Shown: positions 42,101 to 54,300 of the stretch, piece after piece
How the letters are laid out: the number at the start of each line of letters is the position of its first letter
Numbering within the stretch: the first letter of the stretch is position 1
From: Plutella xylostella
Lineage: Eukaryota > Arthropoda > Insecta > Lepidoptera > Plutellidae
Direction of reading: 5' to 3'
DNA length: 64,000 bases
Assembly: GCF_932276165.1 (NCBI RefSeq)
Contig: NC_063986.1
Span: 6,522,501-6,586,500, forward strand
Notes under the pieces: generated by a model
Told to the model about the DNA's origin: nothing
Databases searched by the model: none
Seen by the model: only the letters and a program-made list of their open reading frames with translations
Made by a program: the position numbers and the translations under genes

Positions 42101-45100
42101 AATTTATTACCAAAATCTTAGAGGCATGAGAACTAAAACTGATAAAATCAAAACAAATATACTGTGTGCAAATTACGACATAATTGTCTTTACTGAGACG
42201 TGGCTTAACGATTCTGTTTACGATTATGAATTTATTGACCATCGATACTCTGTTTATAGACGCGACCGACCTATTGATAATTTTAAAAATAAGACTGATG
42301 GCGGCGGGGTGCTGATCGCAGTTCGCTCAGATATTGAAGCTAATAGAAATGTTGAATGGGAGTGTAATTGTGAGCTGCTCTGGGTAACATTGGCTATAAA
42401 TGATAATAACATACAAAGCAACAGTCGTCACAAATTTATAACTCTAAACATATGTGTAGCTTATAATCCTCCACCGCTAAACCTATCCTACACTGATGAG
42501 CTTTGCAATAACTTGTCGAAAACTCTTAATTATTGCGTCCATGAAAATGCATTGAACATTGTTATTGGTGACTTTAACTTGTCTCAAACTATGTGGCAAC
42601 AGTCTTCGGATTCTCGGTCACTTGTCCCAACACCCTCCTCATCACAAGTTGAAAACTGCTTCCTAGACTGTATCAATTATAATAACCTGGAACAGTGTAA
42701 TGGCGTCACAAACTCACTTGGTCGAACTCTGGACTTGGTCTTAACCAACTCCTCAGATACCATTAAGGTAGACTTATGTACTGCACCACTCACTACAGTA
42801 GACAAATTTCACCCCCCACTAGAAATAATCGTTCATGCTATGCCAAAAAAAAACCTTCAGGCAAATTACTCTAAATCTTTCAATTTTTATAAGGCTAACT
42901 ATGAAGCGATTAACTCTGAACTATCGTTAATTGACTGGCATGATGCCCTTGAGATTAAAGGAGCTACCGATATCAACAAAGTTATAGATAACTTCTACAG
43001 CATTTTGCACTCATTATTCCTACTACACGTTCCAATCAAAACTCGTAAAAACGCTAATTACCCCACATGGTACAGTAAAGCTTTAATAAAATCCTTAAAA
43101 GAAAAAGACTCATACTATCGTCAATTTAAGAAATTCGGTAACCCTCGAGACAAATTAACTTATAACTTACTCCGCAATCGCTGTGCTAAATTAACCAGAC
43201 ATTGCTACACTCAGTACAAAAATTTCATTGAAAATAACTTACACAAAAACCCCAAACTATTTTGGAGCTTTATTAAAAACACAAAACAAAATAGTCATCA
43301 ATTTCCTCATACAATGAAATTTGGTCAACAAGCAGCCTCCGGTGGTCAAAACATCTGTGATCTGTTCTGTGAATACTTCAACTCTGTGTTTAAACCTGCT
43401 GCTAGTATAACACCGCCAACTGACGAACAATGTATCGCGAATCATACTCTCTCAACAATTACAATCACATCATTAGAAATTAAAAGAGCATTGGACAAAC
43501 TGGACGCAAACAAAGGTTCCGGGTCAGACTCTTTGCCACCATACTTCCTTAAACAATGCCGCACTACTTTAGTTAAACCACTTCTGCTAATTTTTAATCT
43601 TACATTACAACTAGGGCAATACCCAGCACAATGGAAATTAGCACATGTAGTACCCATTCCGAAATCCGGCTTCTCGTCTGACATTCAGAAATATCGGCCA
43701 ATATCTATTCTTTGTGCTATTAGTAAGCTCCTAGAAAGCATAGTAGTAAGAAGAATTTACTGGCAGGTTAAACCATTTCTTGCATACGAACAGCATGGTT
43801 TCCTTCCCAAAAAATCAACCCTTACTAACTTGGCTATACTTTCAGACGATATAATGTCCACGCTTGATAGAGGTAACGAAGTCCACGCTATTTATACAGA
43901 CTTTAGCAAGGCGTTTGATGTCGTTGACCATAATATTCTTTTAAATAAGTTAGCCTACTTGGGCATTCACGGTTCCCTACTTAGATGGATAGCCAGCTAC
44001 CTAAATAACCGCTCTCAATTGGTCGCACTCTGCGGATATAAATCTAAGCAGCTTCCAATCTCTTCCGGTATTGCACAAGGTTCTCATTTAGGACCTCTTT
44101 TATTCGCCATTTTTATCAATAATATCCCAGTAGTTATCACCTACTCGAAATCTCTCTTGTACGCTGATGATCTAAAAGTTTATAAAGAAATAAAAAGACC
44201 TGAAGATTGTCACCAGCTGCAGACTGACATCAACAGCTTAGCAAACTGGTGTGAGGCGAATAACATGACTCTCAACACATCTAAGTGCTTCCAGATAAAT
44301 TTCACTCGTAAACGGCATCCAACAGAATGGTCCTACATAATTAATGGCCAAACATTACCGGGTGTTAAAACTGCTCGAGATCTGGGAGTTGTAGTGGACA
44401 GTACCTTTAAATTCACCGCTCATATCGAACACCTCGTGAGTAAAGCAAACAAAATTTTAGGTTTTGTCATACGCAAGACAAAGGTATTCCGCAGCACTGC
44501 CTGTCTACAACTTCTTTACAATAGTTATGTCCGGTCCGTTCTAGAATATTGTAGCCCTGCCTGGAACCCTGTCTACGCAGTGCACAGTGACCGTATTGAA
44601 AGAGTGCAAAAACGTTTCCTGTATCACCTATCTTATTCTCAAAACTTGATAATCATTGAAGACTAGGCGTGTTCGCGCAGACCTAATTTTCGTTTTCAAG
44701 CTGATGCACGGTATCATTGATTGTCCCGAACTATTACAGAGGATATCTCTAAATGTCCCCAAAGTCTCAGCTAGAGTTATAAGAGATGCTCCGTTTACAC
44801 TGCCCATATGTAGAACAAACGTTGGAGACCATGCCCCCATTAACCGAATTATGGCTTTATATAATACTGTAAGGAAAACCGGCATACGGTGTGACGGATC
44901 CATGCCACCACCGCCACCCGAGCCTATATAAGCAGGCCGCAGAGAGGCGCCGCCCTCTTTCCCGCGGCAGCTCTCAAGGCGTGAACATCGGAGTTAGGTA
45001 GTGGTGATCGACGCGATTTGTGAGGTTGTACTTTTCTTGTTTATTATTTCTTCTATTATTGTGTACTTGTGTAATTTGCAATTGTTAATAAGTGTATGAC

Positions 45101-48100
45101 AGTGATTTTGTTCCCATGTAAGATATTTTCGTTTGTAAATAAATTCAAATAAAGGTTATGTGTTTTTAGGTTAATAAAATTTGTTTTTTTTTAATCAATT
45201 AATTAGCTAGTCTCTAAAATCAGAAGTGGGATAGGCCTCCAAGCCTATCCAGCTTCGCTATCCTACATTTTATTCGTTGGGAACAAAATAACGGTCTGAA
45301 ATTTTAAATTTTTGGTGTTGTTTTAACTGTTCATCATGGGAGGCGATTCGCGTTCTCGATCACGTGACAGGTCGCGTCATCACCATCGGAAGCGACATAG
45401 GACGCGCAAACGTACTCCTCCGCGTTCTGACACTCCTCCGCGATCACGTACGAACGTTCGTTCTCGGACACATTCTCGATCGCATGCTTCATCACCGTCT
45501 CGTTCTGTACCGCGATCTAAATCACCAGTGCAATCCAGAATGTCTCCCGAACGTATACAGAGTGTAGATAATTCGTTAAATGTTACGTTGAATGTAATTT
45601 TGAATCGATTAAATGTGCTAGAGAAAAAAGATAGTGCAGATCGTAGTGCGGGTATAGTGAAAACAGTTTCAAACAATGTTGCGAGTAGCATCGTCGAATG
45701 TGCCGTTCCTGTGCGATTACCTACAACGAACCCGGAAATTAATTGTCATAATCCTGTGTTGTTGGTTAATGAATCAGAGCAAACAGATAGTGTAAATTGT
45801 TCCAATCGCATACTTAGTACCCCCGCTAGGGATAGTGATGTTTTTGCGAAAAGTAGTAACGTTAATACCGGTGAGGATAGTACTTCCACTGCTGCGCAAA
45901 CATTGATGGATGTGTTTAAGTCGTTTTGCCCATCTCGTAATCAAAACTACTTTGTTTCCAATTTCGACCCAACAATCCATGATATAGATACGTGGTGCAA
46001 TGAGGTAGATCGTGCTAGGGTTGCGAATGGTTGGACTGATGGCGAATGTTTGTCGCGTGTTGCTGGATGTCTTAAGGGAGACGCGAGGCTGTGGCTTAAC
46101 GAATGGGTTACGAGTGATAGAACCTGGTCAAACTTTAAATTAGAATTTAGGCCATTATGTCCACGAAAATTAGATTACGCGAATATATTGTTTGACACAA
46201 TGTGTGTAACATCGGATAAGTTTCCGACATATGCCGAGTACGCTCGCCGTACATTATTACGTCTTAGGATAGTCAAGGGCTTAAGTAGTGAACTTATAAC
46301 GCAGATAGTCATCCGGGGAATAACGGAACCACATGTGCGAGCTGCCGTTGCTAATGCAGATTTATCTCCTGATAACTTAGTGTCGTTTTTGGCCATCTAT
46401 ACGAAACCCGTACAACAAAAGCAGGATACACGTGGTTCCAGCAATCACTTAGTTAGGAAAAGAGCTTTTAATCAGCGTAATGAATCAAAATGTTTCCACT
46501 GTGGACAGGCGGGTCATAAGAACTTTCAGTGTCCTAAGAGAAAGAAACTTGATTCTACCCCCGATCCAAAGCCAGTTGCTAAACCTCACAGTAGGTTATG
46601 CGAATTTTGTAAAAAACCCGGTCATATGGAGGCAAACTGTTTCGCGAAAGATAGGGCGCAGTCTCGCAATGAACGAAACGTTAACCTTTGTTCAGAACGT
46701 CTTGAGAGCACACGTAGTAGCGATATAACATCAGCGGTTGTACAAGGGGTTCCTATAGATGTGTTGATAGATAGTGGGGCCCTTAACGTGTCCTTGATCT
46801 CTGACAGTGTTTTAAAGCATTTTACTTGTCAGCCAAAGCCAATTAAATGCGCTATAAAAGGGATTAGTGATCGGGAATTAGAAGCAACATCGTACGTAAC
46901 CTTAACTATTGAGTTTAGTGAGATTTCCGTCGAGGTTGATTTAGTTGTTGTACCATCCAAATGTATGACTACGCCTATTATAATTGGGACAGATGTTCTT
47001 AATAGGGACGGGATTACGTACGTGAGAACAAAAGATAGACAAGTTTTGACACGATCTGAACCTAAAGTGCGGGAAGTGTGTGCGGTCGAACAAATCGATG
47101 GATTCACAGTTAATACGCCTCTTCAAGGCGAGCAACTGGAGTCTCTTATGCAAGTACTTACCATGTTTTCGGAATTCCTTATTACGGGAACAGCCGCTAC
47201 TACCGTCACTACCGGTAGTATGGATATTCGGTTAAAGGACGAGACTCCTGTTGCATATCGACCATACAGACTTTCACACCAGGAGAAGGTCAAGGTTAGG
47301 GAAATTATTAATGATCTTTTGTCTAAGGGCATCATAAGAGAGTCACAATCGGACTATTCTAGCCCCATTCTTTTGGTCAAGAAAAAGGACGGGTCGGATC
47401 GGTTATGCGTTGATTTTAGGGCGCTAAATCGACTAACCATTAAAGATCGATACCCACTTCCGTTGATAGATGATCATATCGATCGGCTAGGAAGTTTCAA
47501 GTACTTCTCAAGTTTAGATATGGCTACCGGCTTTCATCAGATACCGATAAGTGAGTCGTCAATAAGTAAAACCGGATTTGTCACGCCCGAAGGGCATTAT
47601 GAATATGTCAAAATGCCCTTTGGACTCGCCAATGCTCCTATAGTTTACCAAAGAATCATAAACAACACTCTACGTAGCTTTATTGAGGCTGGCAACACTC
47701 TTATTTACATCGATGACGTGCTTCTGATGAGCTCTGAAGTAGACGAGGGCATTGAGTTGTTGCGTAATGTTCTAAAAACACTTTCGGAGTCGGGATTCTC
47801 GATAAATCTTAGCAAATGTTCGTTCCTTACAACGCAAGTAGAGTATTTAGGACGCGTAATTAGTCAGGGTCAGGTACAGCCGAGTCCCCGTAAGGTAGAA
47901 GCATTAGTCAATTCACCAGTGCCAGGAAATGTAAAGCAAGTGAGACAATTCTTAGGCTTAGCTGGATACTTTAGACGGTACATCGAAGGGTACTCCACAA
48001 AAACGGCATGTATAGCGCATTTGACTAAAAAGAATGTTAAATTCTATTGGGGACCGGAACAGGAGAAGGTTAGGCAGGAGATAATTGGGATACTTACCAG

Positions 48101-51100
48101 CGCACCGATCCTTTCCATATTCGATCCCGCGTTACCTACAGAAGTCCATACAGACGCGAGTAGTGCGGGGTACGGGGCGGTTTTAATGCAGACCCATAAG
48201 GACGGCAAGAAAAAAGTTGTGGCTTATTTCAGTAAGGTCACCCAAGGAGCTGAAAGTCGCTACCACTCATATGAGCTCGAGACATTGGCAGTCGTGAAAG
48301 CCCTACAACACTTTCGCCATTATTTAATTGGCCTCCAATTCAAAGTCGTTACCGACTGCAATGCCTTAAAGTCCACCGAGCGAAAGAAAGATCTCCTCCC
48401 TAGAGTTGCCCGTTGGTGGGTGTACTTGCAAGACTTCACTTTCGATATTGAATATCGCAAGGGTTCTATGATGGCTCATGCCGACTACCTCAGTCGTAAC
48501 CCCCCAATCTATGTTCACCAAGTAACCAAACCTCGCAATTGGGCACAAATAGCGCAATCTGCCGATGGTGAAACTCAGGACCTTGTTCAACAGCTCCAAG
48601 AGGGCAAGTTAGATAGCCGACGTTACGTTTATCAAAATGACGTTCTCTATTACAAATACAGTCCTGTAGGAGAAGAGTCTCGGCTATTAGCCTATATTCC
48701 GAAGGGCCATAGGTTAAGTTTGCTTAGGTTGTTTCACGATGAGCATGACCACATCTGTGCTGATAAAACAATAGATCTTATATTGAGACACTTTTGGTTT
48801 CCTGCGTTAATACACTTTGTAAAAAAGTACATCGCTCACTGCCTCGTTCGCATCTCTAATAAACGAGTACCCAGAGCCCCTCACCAACACATAACCTCCT
48901 GGGAAAAGCCCGACGCTCCATTTCAAACCGTGCACACTGATGCTTTGGGTCCTTTGCCAGCATCCAACGGTTACAAATTCGTCCTGGTCGTGGTGGACGC
49001 TTTCACCAAATACTGCCTCCTATATCCGATCTTCAGACAAGACGCGGTAGAACTTAAACGCGTGATGGCAAATGCTGTGTCTCTTTTTGGGGTTCCAAAA
49101 CTCATCGTTGCCGATCGCGGGCGCATGTTCGAATCTTCGAGCTTCGTGAACTGGGTCAAGGAACATGGCAGCGACATACACTACATCACCCCAGAGATGC
49201 ACCACTCCAATGGTCAGGCGGAACGATACATTCGTACTGTCTTAAACATGATAAGGATTGAGGTAAATCATAAGGGTTCTGCGTGGTCTGAGGTGCTTGG
49301 TAAGCTACAGCTTATACTTAATATCACTAAGCAAAAATCTACGCAAGCTTCCGCTTTAAATTTGCTAATCGGGACCGATGGAACCACCCCTGTGATTCAA
49401 GCATTGGTGAAGGATGTGGCAGCAGAAGGGTCTCGGCCAAACTATCAAGCTTGGCGGGAGATTGTCAGAAGCAGAGCTAGTGAGCTTCTTAAGAAGAATC
49501 AAACCCAGCAGGATTCATATGTGAATCGGAACCGGACACCAGCCCGTGTTTTTAATGTGAATGACTTGGTGTTCGTCATCAAATTCTCCCAGTCCACAGG
49601 GAAGCTGGATCCTGGCATGAGAGGGCCCTACAAGGTTCTCAAGGCCTTACCGACTGGACGCTATGAATTGAAGCTCCTCTCCGGTGCTTACGGGAAGACA
49701 TCTCAAGCCGCGGCCGAGTATATGGTGCCGTGGAAGGGAGAGTGGTGTCCCGAGAGCTGTGCTGCCTTCTTTGAGGGTAAGATGGTCATTTTGGTCAGTT
49801 ATCCTTAGTATCATGCCGCATAATCGTAATTTACTTTGTCATCAGTTTATTTCAGTAAAAAAAAAAAACTCCCCATTTACTTCTAACCTCTATAAATTTC
49901 TTATTTAGCATTTCACATAACTAAGTATTGAAAACTGTGGCAAAGTGAGTTGCGAAGGTTAAATACTGTGGGTACTGGCTTGCAGATGTTACTCATATTT
50001 GGGCGACATAGACCAGCAGAACACGAGGCCTATGGTTGAGTGTTATTACAGATGACCATGTCATGTGATTATCTGTTGCAGCACGTGTCTGTTTATGGCA
50101 GCATGTGAGGGGGCCCCTGCAGAAGACAGAGTTATGAAATTGTTGGATAGCTCTCGTCTTAGTTTTTGCGCAATATTTGTTGAGACGTCTCATAGGAGTA
50201 ATGATGAATGAAAATGAAGTACGTATGGATGTAAGAAAGAACGAAGTCTCACATGTCTTCGTTATAAGTTTTATGCAGTGCGTGAAATGAACGTGATTAC
50301 TGGATGGAATGCAAGAGATGAGTGTTTGGCTAATACGGATTTGTTGAAGCCTAACATGTGGTTTTCTCATATACACAGATGACGGCTGCAACGAGTCTCA
50401 GGGAGGTGCATCATCAAGAGATGCAGTTGCATCTACCGACAGAGCGACTGCAGAGCATGGACCATCAACGAGCGGTGCTTCAGTGGAAACGTCCAGTGGA
50501 GTCCCTGCTGGTCCCATGCTGCCCACGGAAGCGAGTCAGGAAGCGGCCATCGAGGACGAGGCCGTATCAGGAGAGGCCGTGTAAGGAAAACCGGCATACG
50601 GTGTGACGGATCCATGCCACCACCGCCACCCGAGCCTATATAAGCAGGCCGCAGAGAGGCGCCGCCCTCTTTCCCGCGGCAGCTCTCAAGGCGTGAACAC
50701 CGGAGTTAGGTAGTGGTGATCGACGCGATTTGTGAGGTTGTACTTTTCTTGTTTATTATTTCTTCTATTATTGTGTACTTGTGTAATTTGCAATTGTTAA
50801 TAAGTGTATGACAGTGATTTTGTTCCCATGTAAGATATTTTCGTTTGTAAATAAATTCAAATAAAGGTTATGTGTTTTTAGGTTAATAAAATTTGTTTTT
50901 TTTAATCAATTAATTAGCTAGTCTCTAAAAATACTTTAAAACATAGCATCGACATTTACCACACTACTATCCACCTACTCAAAATTATCCAACTGTGCTC
51001 ATGATAAATAAATAATCTATATAATTTATATTAAAAAAAAAAACTCATATCTCATATAGTTCTCATGCCCATGTGACAATTGCTCACACACATTACTTTT

Positions 51101-51279
51101 AATGTATTCAAAATATTTTGTGATCTGTATACCTATTTTATATTTAAGTCATTATTTTTAGTTAGGTAACGTTACACATGCTGTGGCTACATTTTTATTT
51201 AGAAGTGCATATGTCCTGTATTTCACTCAAATGTTATCAAATGTGTTAATGTAACTATCTTTTATGTGGTCCTTAAATT

Positions 51280-51310
<31 letters not shown>

Positions 51311-54300
51311 AACTTTTTTATGCCAATAAAGATATTTTAAAAATCAAAAATCAAATCACTCTGCAACACAGTACACACACCTCCATCAACTACTATGTAG
51401 GTCATTAATCGCTAGTATGTAAGTCATTGTAGGTCATTATCACTAGTAAAGGCTAGTATAAGTCAATGGTAATTATACGCTTCTGTACCATGACATAACC
51501 AAACTTTCTGAACAACAAATCAAGTATACTTAATCAGTGACTCAAGTCTAATCAAGTCCTAGGCTACTTTAGGCAGCTATTACAAACCACCTATGCCTCA
51601 CCTATTCATTCTTTCAACTTTTGACGGTTGGTTCGTTTGACAAGGTACATGCTACAAAGTGTTAAGCTGCGTACGGACAGCGCGTACATTGGTACGCGTA
51701 GTCGGTTACGCGTGTCCTGTCCTGGACGCCATGTCCGCTATCAGTCGTTTTATTTTCACAGGTTTATAGAGTCTGCACCACCACTGAAGTCTTACGGCTA
51801 AAGGACTAGCTAAACTACTTATTCATACGATCTGAAACTTAGTCCTGCACACATGTGAATTCGCTGCACTGCGCAGTGCATAGCACTGCGGCTATCGGTC
51901 GTCAGTGCCTGACGGACACTCAGTGTGTACCAGACCATTGACAAAAGAATAAAGAGAGGAAATGCGCTTACCTAAACTTTGGTGTCAATTAAAATGGCGG
52001 CTTTTTTCTTGAAAAATGTAAACAAACAAATTGTTTGACAGCTGAAGTACCTTGTGTTTGGATGTCAGTCTTGATCGGTCGCAATGTTGTAATTTGCCTA
52101 AAATTACAACATTGCGACCGATCGCAATGTTGTAATTTTAGGCAAAGACAAAACTACTGTTGTCCTTTTTTACGTACGATAACACCAATAAGTTAAAAAG
52201 AGACGACGATATATTTTTAAGTACCGATTTTTATGCCAAGTCCTCTTTATTCTTTTGTCAATGGTACCAGACAGATACATGTAAGGAAGTGTTGATACGT
52301 CGCTATGGCAGGCTGACAGTAAGGCCGCGGGTACGAAACTTGCGACAGGCGCGGGCGGAGCGGATTTGATTAGATCGCCGTTGCGCCGCCCCCCCTCGCT
52401 CCGCCCGTCGCATGTTTCGTACCCGTGGCCTAAATAACATAAGGTGTGAGAAGATATGGCTACGGGGGAGCGATGGTAGCTCAGTCGGGTAAGCGCCCGC
52501 TTCTCACGCCAGAGATGCGGGTTCGAATCCCGGCGCTGACATGTACCAATGAGTTCTTTTCTGAATTTAAGTACAATGTATACCATCGCTCTTGCGGTGA
52601 AGGAAAACATCGTGAGGAAACCTGCATATCTAGATTTAGCACATCTAGATATGTGAACCCACCAACCCGCAGTGGACCAGCGTGATGGGCATAGGTCCAA
52701 GCTTAGGAAGGAAGTTTAGACCTTGGGGATATGCACAAAGGTTCCATTCGAGAGAGCCAGGTGCAGGTACTGACACCGCCACAGAGAATAGAATAGTTAT
52801 GGCTACGCACCGGCGGAGTCGTCGCGCAGCACCACGTCGCTGAGCTCGAACAGGCGCACGGGCAGCGGCAGGCCGCGGTTGGCCGCCAGCGTCTTCAGCA
52901 GCCCCGGCAGCAGCGTCGTGCGCACCACCTGACGATCCGCCACTCATTTAGAAACACTCGCGAACGATTGTGATTACAAAAATAACTTTATTTAGGTAAT
53001 GCTACGATCTAGTTGTGTCAGTACCTAAAATTATATTTTGTTATATGCAATCCTAATCCTAACTAATATTATAAATGCGATAGTAACTGTGTCTGTCTAT
53101 CTGTCTGTCTGTCTGTTACGCCACGCCAAAACTACTGAACGGATTTGAATAAAATTTGGTATACATATGGTATAGACCCTGGGAAAGAACATAGACTACT
53201 TTTTATCCCGGAATTCCCACGGGAAAACTTTTTAAGGCGAAGCGAAGCTCGCGGGCACAGCTAGTATAGGTATAAAATAAAAAAATAAAAATTTATTTAT
53301 TGTTTCCCAAACACGGCGGTAAATATTTGATGATTCCGTCAACACAAGAGCTATTTCATAGATTAGGGTATTTTCTGTCACCGTAACGAAAGGATGGCCA
53401 GTCAGATTAGCCAGTATGAGCCGTTACTAACGGTTAGCCTATCCTATACAATGAGGACCAGATGTAACGTCACTCTAGGAGGCTCCTTTCGTGCACCCCG
53501 TATCGTGAGTTATAATATTGTACGGTCAGCTGCATAAGTAGCTATACACTTTTGTACCGTATCAAACTACCTACTAAACAAAACGTCAATGTTAGAATGA
53601 ATGAATAGGCAGTTAGTGAGTTTGACAAGGTACAAAAGTGTACAGCCACTTATGCAGCTGACTGTACATTTCTTTGTACGATGTACATAATAATGTGTAT
53701 GTGTAATTCTTTAAATCATTTTGTTATGTAATAAAGTGTGAGTGAAAGGTACCTGGAACTCGAGTGTCTTGGGGTTGGCGACGTGCACGGCGGGCTCGCG
53801 CGCCAGGTCGCGGCCCAGCTTGCTGCCGATGTCCTCGCGCGAACACTGGAATGGATAGTTTTATCTATTCAGTTAAACAAGACGGAGTTATTCTGAAAAA
53901 CTTGATTAGAGACTTGATAGCTTTTTTGAGAAGAGGCTGTAATAGTTTTTTTCAATTAAATGAGAGTATAAAGCCCCTACAGTTAGATAAATAATCCTAA
54001 TGATTTGTCAGACCAAAGCTGGCCGGCCGATATTTCAGTCGGGCAATATACTCATTACTCACGGATAGGAAGATTAAGTTGGGCGACATTTTTTTTTTCG
54101 ACCGTGCGTGTGGAATCAGCTATGTTCACAGCGTTCCGCACTGTAGCCGTGTGTAAATGTTGCTACGTATACCTTTTATAACGTAGTTCCCACTTTTGCC
54201 GTACGACTTCAGCGGCATACAGCATTACGACTCATTGTTGAAAAAAGAATGTCGTTGAACTTAATCTTCCTTGCCATGGTCGCTTACTGCCAGTTTCTAT

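Larger units (their letters stand above)
44868..50930 (+). mobile_element. Ty3/Gypsy LTR retrotransposon (Gypsy-2), nested and recent
   Basis: LTRs 44868-45219 (352 bp) and 50580-50930 (351 bp) differ by one substitution (AACATCGG versus AACACCGG) and one base in a T run. The target duplication ATAC flanks the element (44864-44867, 50931-50934). LTRs begin TGTAAGG and end CTCTAAAA. The LTR has a TATATAAGCAGG promoter motif. Inserted into LINE ORF2, so it is younger than the LINE. Confidence 0.95.
42126..51004 (+). pseudogene. LINE ORF2 (endonuclease and reverse transcriptase), broken
   Basis: Frame 42126-44666 (846 aa from the first ATG; QNLRG just upstream is in frame and is probably part of the protein) encodes an apurinic-type endonuclease (FTETWLND, GGVLIAVRSD, IVIGDFNL) and a reverse transcriptase (RPISILCAISKLLE, YTDFSKAFDVVDH, GSHLGPLLFAIFINN, YADD at about 677). 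A one-base gain near 44664 gives a premature TAG just before the C-terminal segment RRVRADLIFVFKLMHG, which continues in the next frame. That segment is cut at 44867 by Gypsy-2 and resumes at 50935, ending at 51004. Both lesions make this copy non-functional. Confidence 0.88.
40735..51356 (+). mobile_element. CR1/Jockey-like LINE interrupted by a Gypsy element
   Basis: A 15-bp target duplication CACTCTGCAACACAG flanks the element (40720-40734 and 51357-51371). The order is 5' leader, ORF1 (41363-42046), ORF2 (42126 onwards), the nested Gypsy-2 (44868-50930), the ORF2 end (stop at 51002-51004), a 3' UTR with an A run (about 51289-51312) and a tail ending AATCAAAAATCAAAT. Without the nested element the LINE is about 4.6 kb and looks nearly full length. 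Confidence 0.9.

Noticed and set aside
49809..50579. env gene in Gypsy-2 or Gypsy-1
   Set aside because: No signal peptide, membrane segment or long third frame is found between pol and the 3' LTR in either element.
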